Below are positions 1-9,059 of a stretch of 64,000 nucleotides of DNA, piece after piece. This stretch comes from Chroococcidiopsis thermalis PCC 7203 (lineage in GTDB: Bacteria; Cyanobacteriota; Cyanobacteriia; Cyanobacteriales; Chroococcidiopsidaceae), in NCBI RefSeq assembly GCF_000317125.1, contig NC_019695.1:484336-548335 (forward strand), written 5' to 3'. Under the pieces are notes generated by a model. It ran no database searches. It was not told where the DNA came from and saw only the letters and a program-made list of their open reading frames with translations. A program made the position numbers and the translations under genes. Position 1 is the stretch's first letter; every line of letters starts with the position of its first letter.

Positions 1-931
1 GGAAAGCAGCAGCAAAGTGGTGGCGATCGCTAAATCCCACCGCTTTCATCACTTCTGATACTGCCATTTGTCCTGTTGTTAGCAATTGACGCGCCTGCTC
101 TAGTCGATATTTATGTAAATAGGCAAACACAGTCGTACCAAAAACCTGCCGAAATCCGCGCTTGAGCGTGTATTCATTCAGCTGTGCCTGCCTCGCTAAA
201 TCTGGTAGGGAAGGCGGCTGGTGTAGGTTTTGTAACAGCAGCGTTCTGGCGTAGTGAATCCGCTCCAAAGTTCCTGCATTTAGTGGCTTAATAGTCCGTT
301 CTCCCTGCTGAATTTCGCTTTCTTGCCCCAAAACTAGACTGACTAACTCTAGTGCTTTGCTCTCCAGATACATTCGCTTCATAATTCCCTGAAACGGACA
401 CTGCAAGATTTGCCACATTACGCTTTCCATTGAGGGGGTAATCTTAGCAACGCGGGTGTAGCGTTCTCGCTCATTAGGTCTAATGAGTTGCTGAAGTCCC
501 ACAGGCAATTGTCCGTTGGAATTACCAACGAACGATCGCAGCGTTTCGGGCTGCATGTAAACCGTCACCTCCAAAGCCTTTTGCTTTGGACCAACGTTCG
601 ATTCTTTCGGCGCAAGTCCGCTACCGTAAAGCGCAAATTCTCTGTCATCAACGATTGTCTGTTTATCCTCATGCTGTCCAGACAGATGACAATGAAATTT
701 TAATCGGCTTGGGAGTTCGGGGCAATGGAGAATCAGGCGATCGCACAAGCGAAAATTTGTAATTTCTAACCCTAACCCTTCACGTAGCTCGATCCACCGC
801 ATGTATCCATATCCGACTAGTTGAGGAAGTTGCCAAGTAACATCTAACGGGTCGAAAGGATCGTATTGGACAGTTTCGTTTACTTCTTGTTGCAGATCTT
901 CCCATGCTTGCAGCGAGATGGTGATGGTCAT
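1..931 (-). CDS. AraC-family transcriptional regulator (partial, 3' end outside window)
   Basis: Reading the minus strand from ATG at 931 gives about 310 uninterrupted residues that run off the window edge. The last ~90 residues form an AraC-type double helix-turn-helix: the segment KRGFRQVFGTTVFAYLHKYR and the following RLEQARQLL and VGFSDRHHFAAAF are typical of the PchR-like regulators that often control iron/siderophore uptake in cyanobacteria. The N-terminal part, starting MTITISLQAWEDLQ, is the usual variable effector domain. It is divergent from leuB with a 172-base spacer. The regulated gene is not visible; the iron link is inference from the family. Only the final residues of the second helix-turn-helix are missing. 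Confidence 0.85.
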   Translation of the reverse strand, partial: MTITISLQAWEDLQQEVNETVQYDPFDPLDVTWQLPQLVGYGYMRWIELREGLGLEITNFRLCDRLILHCPELPSRLKFHCHLSGQHEDKQTIVDDREFALYGSGLAPKESNVGPKQKALEVTVYMQPETLRSFVGNSNGQLPVGLQQLIRPNERERYTRVAKITPSMESVMWQILQCPFQGIMKRMYLESKALELVSLVLGQESEIQQGERTIKPLNAGTLERIHYARTLLLQNLHQPPSLPDLARQAQLNEYTLKRGFRQVFGTTVFAYLHKYRLEQARQLLTTGQMAVSEVMKAVGFSDRHHFAAAF

Positions 932-1103
932 TATGTTGCTTGAGCAAGTGATATTTGCAAATCAATAGCAGATTTTTCTTAATAAGAAACTTTATTATTT
1001 AATGAGTCAGAATAGCAAGTGGAGCAGAGTATAATCCAGAATTTGCGCTCCGTTTCCCTGCTACGATAGTTAACCCGATAAGTCTTTATCCAAATCACCC
1101 AAT
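932..1103. promoter_or_regulatory. Divergent promoter region, araC-type gene / leuB
   Basis: This 172-base spacer must hold both promoters. It contains an AT-rich imperfect inverted repeat at about 979-1002 (AATAA on the left, TTATT on the right) that could be an operator for the autoregulated AraC-type protein. No clear -35/-10 pair or riboswitch was recognised. Confidence 0.3.
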
Positions 1104-2195
1104 ATGTCACAGCAGCAATACCGAATCGCGCTTTTACCTGGGGATGGCATTGGTCCCGAAATCATCCAAGTAGCGGTAGAGGTGCTAAAGCTGGTGGGAG
1201 AACAACTAAATATTGGATTTACGTTTCAAGAAGCCTTAATTGGTGGTGCAGCCATTGACGCTACAGGCGAACCCTTACCAGAGAAAACATTGGAGATTTG
1301 TCGTCACAGCGATGCGGTATTATTAGCCGCGATCGGCGGTTACAAATGGGATAACTTACCGCGCCACCAGCGCCCTGAAACGGGGTTATTAGGACTGCGA
1401 TCGGGTTTAGGTCTATTTGCCAATTTGCGCCCCGCCAAGATTCTGCCACAGCTAATTGATGCCTCTTCCCTGAAACGAGAAGTCGTAGAAGGGGTAGATA
1501 TTATGGTGGTGCGAGAACTGACAGGGGGAATTTACTTCGGACAACCCAAGGGCATTTTTTCCAGCGAAACAGGAGAAAAGCGGGGAGTCAATACGATGGC
1601 TTACGCCGAGTCAGAAATCGATCGCATTGGACGAGTTGCATTTGAAACAGCTCAAAAACGCAGGAACAAACTCTGTTCTGTCGATAAAGCGAACGTGTTG
1701 GAAGTTTCTCAACTGTGGCGCGATCGCATCACTGCCCTTGCCTCAGAATATCCCGATGTCGAACTCACCCACATGTATGTCGATAACGCTGCCATGCAGC
1801 TAGTTCGCAACCCGAAACAATTCGACACAATAGTTACAGGCAACCTTTTCGGTGATATTCTCTCAGACGAAGCAGCTATGCTGACAGGTAGTATCGGGAT
1901 GTTACCCTCCGCTAGTCTAGGTGCTAGTGGTGCAGGAGTTTACGAACCCGTCCACGGTTCCGCCCCCGACATTGCCGGACAAGACAAAGCAAATCCTCTA
2001 GCACAAGTTCTCAGTGCTGCTATGATGTTACGCTACGGCTTAAACCAACCAGAGGCAGCCGATCGCATCGAGCAAGCAGTATTAAGAGTTTTAGACAGAG
2101 GCGATCGCACGGGCGATATCATGTCCCCTGGTATGAATTTACTGGGCTGTCGGGCAATGGGTAAAGCACTGATTGAGGAATTAACCAAAGGATGA
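1104..2195 (+). CDS. leuB: 3-isopropylmalate dehydrogenase
   Basis: Cytosolic enzyme of leucine synthesis; oxidatively decarboxylates 3-isopropylmalate with NAD. 363 residues, the normal length. The start [19 protein letters not shown] is the family's N-terminal strand and glycine-rich turn. The isocitrate/isopropylmalate dehydrogenase signature [19 protein letters not shown] lies near residue 247, followed by the NAD-binding segment HGSAPDIAG. It stands alone on the plus strand; other leu genes are not in the window. Downstream are CATTGGT-type heptamer repeats. Confidence 0.97.
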   Translation: MSQQQYRIALLPGDGIGPEIIQVAVEVLKLVGEQLNIGFTFQEALIGGAAIDATGEPLPEKTLEICRHSDAVLLAAIGGYKWDNLPRHQRPETGLLGLRSGLGLFANLRPAKILPQLIDASSLKREVVEGVDIMVVRELTGGIYFGQPKGIFSSETGEKRGVNTMAYAESEIDRIGRVAFETAQKRRNKLCSVDKANVLEVSQLWRDRITALASEYPDVELTHMYVDNAAMQLVRNPKQFDTIVTGNLFGDILSDEAAMLTGSIGMLPSASLGASGAGVYEPVHGSAPDIAGQDKANPLAQVLSAAMMLRYGLNQPEAADRIEQAVLRVLDRGDRTGDIMSPGMNLLGCRAMGKALIEELTKG

Positions 2196-2211
2196 TAGGT
2201 AATTGGTTATT

Positions 2212-2242
2212 TGTCATTGGTCATTGGTCATTAGTCATTGGT
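2212..2242. repeat. Heptamer tandem repeat (CATTGGT type)
   Basis: Four imperfect copies of a 7-base unit (CATTGGT/CATTAGT) just after leuB. It belongs to the heptanucleotide repeat class seen in many spacers of this window. Confidence 0.8.
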
Positions 2243-2348
2243 AGTGATTCTTCATTGATAACTGACAACTGACAACCAAAAAGGGTGACAAACCTGGATG
2301 CACCAGCTATAACTTAAGAATAATTTTAGATAGAGATGGAGCAATTTT

Positions 2349-2612
2349 GTGGTATATGCTGGATCGCGGAGAACTGAAGACCCCTCTCATCCCCTAAATT
2401 ACCCTGTGTTGATCGACCCTACAATCTTGAAAGTAGCTCGTCAAATTTACCGCGACTACTGCGAAACTCACGCCTCAAATGCCAAGCGCCCATCAGGAGT
2501 TGTTGTCAATCAATTAACTTATCAGGGTAAGGTTCTCTTTTCCACTCAACCGATCCTGTTACCCCAAGAACGCTTCATCCCCATCGCCCAAATCGAAGCA
2601 GAAAACCCATAA
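2349..2612 (+). CDS. Conserved cyanobacterial hypothetical protein
   Basis: 87-residue soluble protein beginning at a GTG codon (MVYAGSRRTED). No named domain is recognised; it has an amphipathic central helix (ILKVARQIYRDYCETHASN) and a C-terminal strand-rich part. It sits between leuB and the prepilin peptidase gene, spaced by heptamer repeats on both sides, so it is probably transcribed separately. A shorter start is possible. The coding bias and lack of overlap with another gene support it, but function is unknown. Confidence 0.6.
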   Translation: MVYAGSRRTEDPSHPLNYPVLIDPTILKVARQIYRDYCETHASNAKRPSGVVVNQLTYQGKVLFSTQPILLPQERFIPIAQIEAENP

Positions 2613-2613
2613 G

Positions 2614-2649
2614 TTAAGTCGTAAGTTGTAAGTCGTAAGTCGTAAGTCA
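2614..2649. repeat. Heptamer tandem repeat (GTAAGTC type)
   Basis: About five copies of a 7-base unit (GTAAGTC and a GTAAGTT variant) directly after the stop codon of the small hypothetical gene. Confidence 0.8.
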
Positions 2650-2698
2650 GAACTTACTGCACTCTTACCCCTTACCCTTGATTCCTTACCCCTCATAA

Positions 2699-3517
2699 AT
2701 GGATACTCTCCTTGCCATACCAGTTGCAGTTATAGTTTTTGCTCTTGGAGCGTCTATTGGTAGCTTCATCAATGTTGTAGTTTATCGCGTACCAGCAGGG
2801 TTATCCGTTCTCTATCCGCCTTCTCGCTGCCCTCATTGCTTGCATCGGCTAGGAAAAGAAAATTTACCAGTGCTAGGGTGGCTGTTACTGCAAGGGCGCT
2901 GTAAGTACTGTAGAAATCCAATTTCCATTCGCTATCCACTTATTGAAGCAGTCACGGGACTGCTATTTCTATCAATTTTTTGGACGTTTGATATTTCAGC
3001 TCAAACCCTCGGTTATTGGGCTTTTGCCAGTTGGTTGCTGGCACTATCGCTGATCGATCTAGATACGATGACATTGCCCAACCCCCTAACACAATCGGGA
3101 TTAGTTCTGGGTTTGATATTTCAACTAGCTATGGGTTATTTAGTTCAAGGCACTTGGGCAGGAGCAATTCATCAACTCATGGCTGGTGCGATTGGAACTG
3201 TATTGGGAATTTGGTTGTTTGATGCCATTATCATCGTGAGTTCCATCTGTCTCGGACAAACCGCAATGGGTGGAGGGGATGCGAAATTAGCCGCCATGAT
3301 GGGTGCTTGGTTGGGCTGGAAATACTTACTCTTATCGGGTTTTCTGGCTTGTGCTTTGGGTGCATTTGTCGGCGGAGGCGCGATCGCCCTTGGGATACTC
3401 CATCGCCGCCAACCAATGCCTTTCGGTCCCTTTCTCGCCCTCGGCGCAGTCATCACCGTGTTTGCTGGTGAAGCCATTCTTTCGACTTACTTCCGGTTGA
3501 TGTTTCCTACTATGTAG
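2699..3517 (+). CDS. pilD: Prepilin peptidase / N-methyltransferase (type IV pilus)
   Basis: Integral membrane aspartyl protease that cleaves the leader of type IV prepilins and methylates the new N-terminus. 272 residues. Order: first membrane helix (1-25), N-terminal methyltransferase domain with GSFINVVVYR and two CxxC pairs (Cys44/47 and Cys68/71), then the multi-helix A24 peptidase part. The peptidase aspartates are visible as LIDLDTMTLPN (Asp120-122) and GGGDAKL (Asp194). One departure: the usual LPD after the first motif reads LPN. No pilin gene is adjacent. Confidence 0.95.
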   Translation: MDTLLAIPVAVIVFALGASIGSFINVVVYRVPAGLSVLYPPSRCPHCLHRLGKENLPVLGWLLLQGRCKYCRNPISIRYPLIEAVTGLLFLSIFWTFDISAQTLGYWAFASWLLALSLIDLDTMTLPNPLTQSGLVLGLIFQLAMGYLVQGTWAGAIHQLMAGAIGTVLGIWLFDAIIIVSSICLGQTAMGGGDAKLAAMMGAWLGWKYLLLSGFLACALGAFVGGGAIALGILHRRQPMPFGPFLALGAVITVFAGEAILSTYFRLMFPTM

Positions 3518-3523
3518 GGAGTT

Positions 3524-3556
3524 GGTAATGGGTAATTGGTAATTGGTAATTGGTAA
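3524..3556. repeat. Heptamer tandem repeat (GGTAATT type)
   Basis: Four to five copies of the 7-base unit GGTAATT/GGTAATG immediately after pilD. Confidence 0.8.
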
Positions 3557-3654
3557 TCGCTCACCTGCACGCAAAGCTCACTTGCCCCTAGCCTCCTCAG
3601 CTGCCGATCGTGAGAGCGATCGCTCCTAGCCCCTGATTCTGGTAACATGATCTT

Positions 3655-3861
3655 GTGAACTGGATGACGCTAAGGACGACGAGTTGGCGCTGGGAAGCAG
3701 AACTGATGCAACAGCTCTTAGAGGCGCATGGCATTCCAACACGGATATTAGATTTGGGTAGTACAAGCTATTTTGGTGCAGGCAGTCCTGCCGCTTTGCA
3801 AGTCTATGCAAAGGATCGGTGGACTGCCTTACTGCTATTGAGTCCAATTGAAGAGGAGTAA
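3655..3861 (+). CDS. Small DUF2007-like protein
   Basis: 68-residue protein from GTG at 3655 (an ATG lies 9 bases downstream). The pattern WEAELMQQLLEAHGIPTRI followed by an AALQVYAKDRWTALLLL strand resembles the DUF2007 fold (putative signal-transducing protein, one beta-alpha-beta unit). Function unknown. It lies about 150 bases upstream of accD on the same strand; co-transcription is possible but not shown. Confidence 0.65.
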   Translation: MNWMTLRTTSWRWEAELMQQLLEAHGIPTRILDLGSTSYFGAGSPAALQVYAKDRWTALLLLSPIEEE

Positions 3862-4017
3862 AGTAGCACTAAAAAATGTCAGAATATCTAAGTTTAAGTT
3901 TAATAACACGAGAGTAACTAAAGTAACCAAAATAAGGTATCGAAGTTACAGAAACTAGAAGTGTAGGGCATAAACGCTGTTTACAAATTTCATAACTGGT
4001 AGAAGATCGAGATAAAC

Positions 4018-4968
4018 ATGGCTACTAACGACGAATCTCGCGGTTTAATGTCTTTACTTGACTGGTTTGCCAATCGCCGCAAATCTGGTTCTATTAGTCA
4101 AGAACGGCACGAGCGTGACATTGCTGATGGATTGTGGAATAAATGCCCTGAATGCGGGGTTCTGGCTTACAACAAGGATTTGATGGCAAATCAAATGGTT
4201 TGTTTGGAATGTGGGCATCATATGCGGGTAGATAGCAACGAACGTATCCGCCAGTTGATCGATGCCAACACCTGGAAGCCAATTGATGAGAATTTGCGTC
4301 CCGCCGATCCACTACAATTTCGCGATCGCAAAGCCTATAGCGATCGCCTGCGGGAATATCAAGAAAAAACTGGTTTAAATGATGCCGTGCAAACAGGTTT
4401 CGGTAAAATTGACGGTTTACCAGCAGCCCTTGGCGTGATGGATTTTCGCTTTCTCGGCGGTAGTATGGGTTCGGTGGTAGGTGAAAAACTCACCCGTTTA
4501 ATTGAACAAGCAACCCAGAAGCGATATCCTGTAGTAATTGTCTGTGCCTCTGGTGGTGCGAGAATGCAAGAGGCAATGCTCAGCTTGATGCAGATGGCAA
4601 AAATTTCTGCTGCCTTAGAACGTCATCGCGCTGCCCAATTGCTATATATTCCAGTATTAACCAATCCAACGACTGGCGGCGTCACAGCGAGTTTTGCCAT
4701 GTTAGGCGACATCATCTTGGCAGAACCAAAAGCAACAATCGGTTTTGCCGGACGACGGGTGATCGAGCAAACCCTGCGTCAAAAACTTCCAGATAATTTC
4801 CAAACGGCTGAAGACGTACTAGAACACGGTTTCGTCGATGCGATCGTTCCTCGTACCCAACTTAAGAAAACTTTGGCTCAGTCGATTGCCCTACATCAAC
4901 CACTTACTACTGCTCCAAATCTGGTACATCTAGAAGGCATAGCTCTTAGTTCGAGTATTTCTAGCTAA
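4018..4968 (+). CDS. accD: Acetyl-CoA carboxylase carboxyltransferase subunit beta
   Basis: Transfers CO2 from carboxybiotin to acetyl-CoA, together with AccA, in the first step of fatty acid synthesis. 316 residues. An N-terminal four-cysteine zinc finger (Cys43, 46, 62, 65, in NKCPECG and VCLECGHH) is followed by the crotonase-like carboxyltransferase fold with [10 protein letters not shown] and [16 protein letters not shown], which shape the CoA pocket. It ends in a short Ser-rich tail. The gene is monocistronic in appearance, followed by a long repeat-bearing spacer. Confidence 0.97.
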   Translation: MATNDESRGLMSLLDWFANRRKSGSISQERHERDIADGLWNKCPECGVLAYNKDLMANQMVCLECGHHMRVDSNERIRQLIDANTWKPIDENLRPADPLQFRDRKAYSDRLREYQEKTGLNDAVQTGFGKIDGLPAALGVMDFRFLGGSMGSVVGEKLTRLIEQATQKRYPVVIVCASGGARMQEAMLSLMQMAKISAALERHRAAQLLYIPVLTNPTTGGVTASFAMLGDIILAEPKATIGFAGRRVIEQTLRQKLPDNFQTAEDVLEHGFVDAIVPRTQLKKTLAQSIALHQPLTTAPNLVHLEGIALSSSISS

Positions 4969-5436
4969 ATTAGCGTCTAGAGGTTAAGGACTAGCACGCG
5001 AAGTCAGAAGTCGTAGGGGCGGGTTTTTTCAAGATATCTACGAAAGAACAAATAATTCTATGGCTAAATCCGCCCGTACAGAAGTCAAAAACCTTGGCAA
5101 GCGGTTGCGAAGGGTTTTCTGTGCATTAAAGCTGCGCAATTCTACTAATATTAGATGCTGTGATTCAAGGGCTATTTGTTTTTGCTGTTCTGCATAACGG
5201 CAGAAGCAAAGTTTTCTGTCTCGTCTAGCCACAGAGTTTGCTAGTGGAAACTTTTAACAGTAAATTTACAATTCTTCATATAAAATTCATAAATCCGTCT
5301 TTCCCTAGCCCCTAGCCTCTAGTTCTCAGTCCCTTCTTCTTCCAGGTTTAGGAAACAAATTGTGCAGTGACATGGTATTCATACATAATTAGAGCGTCTG
5401 TCTCAATCTCTAATTGTTTCTAAACAATCGTTCATT
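4969..5436. other. 468-base spacer with a 67-base dispersed element
   Basis: No convincing gene. A 64-codon minus-strand open frame exists (5038-5232) but has no start context or family resemblance and overlaps the dispersed element at 5013-5079. The remaining part is AT-rich and probably carries the promoter of the following small gene and psbV. Confidence 0.6.
5013..5079 (-). repeat. 67-base dispersed element, copy A
   Basis: The ends form an inverted repeat: GTAGGGGCGGGTTT on the left and AAATCCGCCCGTAC on the right, with a ~40-base internal part. Its reverse complement aligns without gaps to 18372-18438, with 50 of 67 positions identical by hand count. The best conserved stretch is the end reading GGTATCTT/GATATCTT then AAAAAACCCGCCCCTAC. 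It looks like a small non-autonomous palindromic element. Confidence 0.75.
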
Positions 5437-5634
5437 ATGGGTTTTGCCGATTTGTCCATTGCAGAAATCGCAGCGGACTATAACCTTCCCGCAGTGGAGG
5501 TCATGGTTTTGTGCGATCGCTTGGGAATAGCTTATAAAAATCCTCAGACCCGTCTAGCTTTGGAAGATGCTAAGGCAGTTATCAGTCAAATTTTGTCTCA
5601 AAGGCAAAGCTCTGAGGCTAGCGATCGTCAGTGA
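5437..5634 (+). CDS. Small conserved hypothetical protein upstream of psbV
   Basis: 65 residues, ATG start. The sequence MGFADLSIAEIAADYNLP then VMVLCDRLGIAYKNPQTRLALEDAKAVI reads like a small helix-turn-helix or IF2-N-like helical module. It ends 66 bases before psbV on the same strand, so the two may be co-transcribed. Small proteins of this kind recur near psbV in cyanobacteria as far as I recall; the role is unknown and DNA binding is only inferred. Confidence 0.6.
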   Translation: MGFADLSIAEIAADYNLPAVEVMVLCDRLGIAYKNPQTRLALEDAKAVISQILSQRQSSEASDRQ

Positions 5635-5700
5635 AATCGAACTAGAGATTGAGCAAACCGGAACAAGTGCTGTGTTGAGCGTCCAAATTTTAGGAGAACC

Positions 5701-6192
5701 ATGTTCAAAAGATTAATCGGGCTAGTAATGGCGACTGTGATGTTAGCATTTGGGCTAGTTGTTGGCAGCGCCGCCGCAGTTGAGATGAGCGAAGCTATCC
5801 GTACAGTGCCACTGAATGACAGTGGTGACACTACAGTACTGAGCCTCAAACAGGTGCAGGAAGGCAAACGCCTATTTAACTACGCCTGCGCTCAGTGTCA
5901 CGTTGGTGGTGTAACCAAGACTAACCAAAACGTCGGGCTAGACCCGGAAAGTCTAGCCGGAGCTTCTCCATCCCGCAACAACATTGAAGGGTTGGTGGAT
6001 TATATGAAAAATCCTACTACCTATGACGGAGAGGAGGAAATCGCCGAAATCCATCCCAGTATCAAGAGTGCGGATATTTACCCAGCGATGAGAAATTTAC
6101 GGGATGAGGACTTAACAGCGATCGCCGGACATGTTCTGCTTCAACCAAAGATTTTGGGTGACAAGTGGGGAGGCGGCAAAATCTATTATTAA
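5701..6192 (+). CDS. psbV: Photosystem II cytochrome c-550
   Basis: Extrinsic lumenal haem protein that stabilises the oxygen-evolving Mn4CaO5 cluster of photosystem II. 163 residues. A signal peptide of about 26 residues ends near GSAAAVEM, so it is exported to the thylakoid lumen. The haem attachment motif CAQCH is at 63-67. His118 in EIHPS is the expected second axial ligand (bis-His haem). A clear ribosome site AGGAG lies 6 bases before ATG. psbV2 follows 74 bases downstream. Confidence 0.98.
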   Translation: MFKRLIGLVMATVMLAFGLVVGSAAAVEMSEAIRTVPLNDSGDTTVLSLKQVQEGKRLFNYACAQCHVGGVTKTNQNVGLDPESLAGASPSRNNIEGLVDYMKNPTTYDGEEEIAEIHPSIKSADIYPAMRNLRDEDLTAIAGHVLLQPKILGDKWGGGKIYY

Positions 6193-6266
6193 GTTGTTTG
6201 TCATTTGTCGCGTGTTGTTTGCCATAAACTGGTGACTCATGACTGTTAACCATTGACCATGAACCA

Positions 6267-6755
6267 ATGACCTATCGTTTGTTTGGCTGTCTGTTTTTTT
6301 CTCTCATAGTTTGCCTGGGAGTGCTACTGCTGCCAAGTACTCCTGCTCAAGCTGCGATTGACTCCTACGTGGCTCGGTATTTACATGTCACTGAGCCAAT
6401 CGATTTGGAAGTGAGCGATCGCGAGACTCGTTCGTTTTCACCAGAAGAAATATCCCAAGGGAAGCAGTCTTTTTCACAAAGCTGCCAGACTTGTCACGTC
6501 GGTGGTAGCACCATATCTTTTCCAGAAGTTTCACTCTCTTTGGAAAAGCTGAAAGGAGCTATGCCATCGCGGGACAATATTAACGGTTTAGTTGCTTATA
6601 TGCGTAAACCAATGACTTACGACGGCAGCGAGGAAACTTACTGGTGTCGCGAAGTCCCTGAAAGCTGGTTGACACAAGCACAAGTGGAAAATCTAGCAGC
6701 TTTTATTTTGACAGCAGCCAAAAAAGCTCCTGGCTGGGGTACAGAAACCTTCTAA
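6267..6755 (+). CDS. psbV2: PsbV2, cytochrome c-550 paralogue with His/Cys haem ligation
   Basis: 162-residue lumenal c-type cytochrome with an N-terminal signal peptide (to about residue 30, PAQAA). The haem motif CQTCH is at 73-77. The position that is His in PsbV is replaced here by Cys127 in TYWCREVP. In Thermosynechococcus PsbV2 a Cys is the sixth iron ligand (published crystal structure), and this gene keeps that residue. The rest, such as MPSRDNINGLVAYMRKPMTYDG, parallels PsbV. Directly downstream of psbV, consistent with tandem duplication. Physiological role unclear; too low-potential and scarce to replace PsbV in known cases. Confidence 0.93.
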   Translation: MTYRLFGCLFFSLIVCLGVLLLPSTPAQAAIDSYVARYLHVTEPIDLEVSDRETRSFSPEEISQGKQSFSQSCQTCHVGGSTISFPEVSLSLEKLKGAMPSRDNINGLVAYMRKPMTYDGSEETYWCREVPESWLTQAQVENLAAFILTAAKKAPGWGTETF

Positions 6756-6819
6756 TTTTGTAGAAGCCAGGAGACAGAAGACAAAAAAAGAAGACAGGAA
6801 AAATCTAAACATAGGCAGT

Positions 6820-6867
6820 ATAAGGGGTGTTGTGTCCGCTTTACAGTAGCGGTGCAATGCCCCTTAT
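6820..6867. terminator. Nested hairpin between convergent psbV2 and cyclase-like gene
   Basis: Outer arms ATAAGGGG and CCCCTTAT enclose an inner stem CCGCT...AGCGG. It lies 64 bases after psbV2 and 33 bases after the end of the opposing gene. The position suggests a shared terminator, but no long T-run follows. Confidence 0.5.
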
Positions 6868-6900
6868 TGTTGGAATCAGCAGATTGTCGATATGAACTGC

Positions 6901-7944
6901 TTAACGCGGTAGTATTGCAAACGAATTAACTGCAGCTCCTGTCGCACCTCTGATTCTAGGTGGATTCAGGACTAAAGGAAACTCGTAAACGCCCTCTTGA
7001 GCCAATGCTTGTGATAACTCTTCTAGATTTAAATTTTCTACAATGTAGATTCCGTTATCTGCAATTAGCGTGCGATGCACTGGAAAGACCGTTCCTGTGG
7101 CGGGAAGCACCTCAAAGACTAACTGATCGTCCCCTACCAGAAAAACTTTCTTCTTCGCCAGCCAACGAGCCGCTGCTTCGCCTGGACCTGGAAGAGGTTC
7201 TGAAAACTTTGTCGGTTCGGTGTTGAAAAACTTCCCATAGCCAGTCCTAATTAATACTGAGTCACCCGATTGAATTTCAACTCCTTCCGCTCGCGCCGTT
7301 GCTTCTAGGTCTGCGACAGTAATCTCCTGTCCCGCTGCAAGTGTCTCCACTCCTTTGAAACGGGCAACATCCAGTAAAACTGCTCGGTTGACAAACTGCT
7401 CTTTCGGGTAGGCTTCGACTCCTAGCTTTGTCAGTCCCAGATCGCTTTCGCTAGTTGCAGCATCTATGTCCCCAAATAGCTTGAGATTATTTGAAATATG
7501 ACCGATCGCATCGATAGTGGGTGCGCCATGTTGTCCGCTAAAATCCATCTTATCTGTGGCAAAGCCAATCCCACCCGAAACCGTACCAAAAGTCTGAGTG
7601 TGTCTCGCTAATAGACTAATTGAGTAAGGGGTATTTGTCGGAAACAACGGCGAATTAGTATCCCAAGTGAAATTCAGTTCAATTATTCTAGCTGCACTCA
7701 CCGATTCAATCAGTCTATCGAAAGCTTTTCGACGATTTTTCGCCCGACTCTCTTGTTTTGTCAAAACAGGCAGAGAGGCAAAAAAGTTGTTTTCATTGTT
7801 TACCCCTTCATCAAGGGCAATGCGATCGCTTGTCACAGAACTGACTCGTTGTGGCTGAGTTGTAGCGGCTACCACAAACGAGTGAGTCAGAATTACGCCA
7901 GCAGAAAGAATCAATATCCCAATCAAAAACAGATATCGCTTCAT
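6901..7944 (-). CDS. Secreted cyclase-family (kynurenine formamidase-like) protein
   Basis: 347 residues. A hydrophobic signal segment (residues 4-25) suggests export to the periplasm or lumen. The body matches the metal-dependent cyclase family (PF04199): SGQHGAPTIDAIGHIS is the metal-site motif (usual form HxGTHxDxxxH), followed by VLLDVARFKG, SGDSVLIRTGYGKFF and a C-terminal VENLNLEEL. In this protein the first His of the motif appears as SGQH and the Asp is preceded by T-I, so substrate and activity are uncertain. Such secreted versions occur next to unrelated genes; convergent with psbV2. Confidence 0.8.
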   Translation of the reverse strand: MKRYLFLIGILILSAGVILTHSFVVAATTQPQRVSSVTSDRIALDEGVNNENNFFASLPVLTKQESRAKNRRKAFDRLIESVSAARIIELNFTWDTNSPLFPTNTPYSISLLARHTQTFGTVSGGIGFATDKMDFSGQHGAPTIDAIGHISNNLKLFGDIDAATSESDLGLTKLGVEAYPKEQFVNRAVLLDVARFKGVETLAAGQEITVADLEATARAEGVEIQSGDSVLIRTGYGKFFNTEPTKFSEPLPGPGEAAARWLAKKKVFLVGDDQLVFEVLPATGTVFPVHRTLIADNGIYIVENLNLEELSQALAQEGVYEFPLVLNPPRIRGATGAAVNSFAILPR

Positions 7945-8110
7945 AAAAATTAGCTGATTTAGATAACGCAGTAACTCTGTATTAGAGTAGCTAGATTATT
8001 CCATATATCTTGAAAAAATACCGTGTTTCTAAAAGTAGTTCTCAATCTCCTCATAGAGATATCTAAAGTTTAAGCCCAGGGTAGACTGATAACTGATAAT
8101 CGATCGCCGA

Positions 8111-9013
8111 CTATGAGGGAACAAAAACTATTTGAGGAGCTAACAAACATACATCATCCGTTTGAACTAAACGCCCGATACCCAAAAAGCGATCGCCCTC
8201 ATCTTCAACTCGTAAACAAGTATCGTTTGTCATGGTAACGGGAACTTCTGGGTAGGGAATTTTTTGACCCAAGCACCACTTACGCGCAACTGGCTCAGAT
8301 AAATTAACGCTAGGAAGATGCTGTAAAGCTTTAGCAGGAGGAATAGGCTCGAATGTGCCTTGCTCTATCTGTGTGGCTAATTCATCTAAACTGAGACTTG
8401 CAGCAATTTCAAAACCGCTGCTACGAGTACGAGTTAATGCTGCTAGCGTTCCACCAGTACCTAACGCCGCACCTAAGTCCCGCGCGATCGCCCGAATATA
8501 CGTTCCCGCACCACAAGCGATCGCTACTTCTAATTTGGGAAAATCTCCGGCTTGCCAATCTAAAATTTCGATCTTATATACCTCTACCGTGCGCTCTGGC
8601 ACGTCTACTTCCTCTCCTGCTCGTGCTAGGTCATACAACCGCTTTCCCCCTACCTGGATGGCGCTGTATTTGGGTGGTATTTGGACGATTTTGCCTTGAA
8701 ATTGTTTTAATCTTGGAACGATCTGCTCTAGGCTTAGATCTGTTGCTGGCTGGGAAGTCAGGATCTCTCCTTCTAAATCGTCAGTTGTGGTTGTGATGCC
8801 AAGTTGAATCGTAGCTCGATAAGCTTTATCTTGAGGCAAAAACTGTAATAACCGCGTAGCTTTGCCAACTGCGATCGGCAAAACGCCACTAGCCGCAGGA
8901 TCTAGCGTACCTCCATGCCCTACCCGCGACGTATGCAACAATCGCCTGACCCGCGCCACGCAATCATGAGAAGTCCATCCTAGCGGTTTGTTTAAATTAA
9001 TAAATCCTTGCAC
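8111..9013 (-). CDS. truB: tRNA pseudouridine-55 synthase
   Basis: Converts U55 in the T-loop of tRNAs to pseudouridine. 300 residues, from a GTG start. The catalytic aspartate is Asp38 in GHGGTLDPAASGVLP, the hallmark of TruB. Further motifs are YSAIQVGGKRLYDLAR and CGAGTYIRAIARDLG. The C-terminal part (about 245-300) is the short RNA-binding extension seen in cyanobacteria. It lies about 50 bases downstream of the stress-protein gene on the same strand and could be in one transcript with it. Confidence 0.96.
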   Translation of the reverse strand: MQGFINLNKPLGWTSHDCVARVRRLLHTSRVGHGGTLDPAASGVLPIAVGKATRLLQFLPQDKAYRATIQLGITTTTDDLEGEILTSQPATDLSLEQIVPRLKQFQGKIVQIPPKYSAIQVGGKRLYDLARAGEEVDVPERTVEVYKIEILDWQAGDFPKLEVAIACGAGTYIRAIARDLGAALGTGGTLAALTRTRSSGFEIAASLSLDELATQIEQGTFEPIPPAKALQHLPSVNLSEPVARKWCLGQKIPYPEVPVTMTNDTCLRVEDEGDRFLGIGRLVQTDDVCLLAPQIVFVPS

Positions 9014-9059
9014 GAATTAGTTGTCAGTTATTTTAGTGACTTACGACTTACGACTGCTC

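Noticed and set aside
780-965. His-rich 61-codon frame near the AraC-type gene
   Set aside because: It is a shadow in another frame of the real regulator, which reads continuously from 931 to the window edge.
5038-5232. 64-codon minus-strand frame after accD
   Set aside because: Overlaps the 67-base dispersed element, lacks a ribosome site and resembles nothing.
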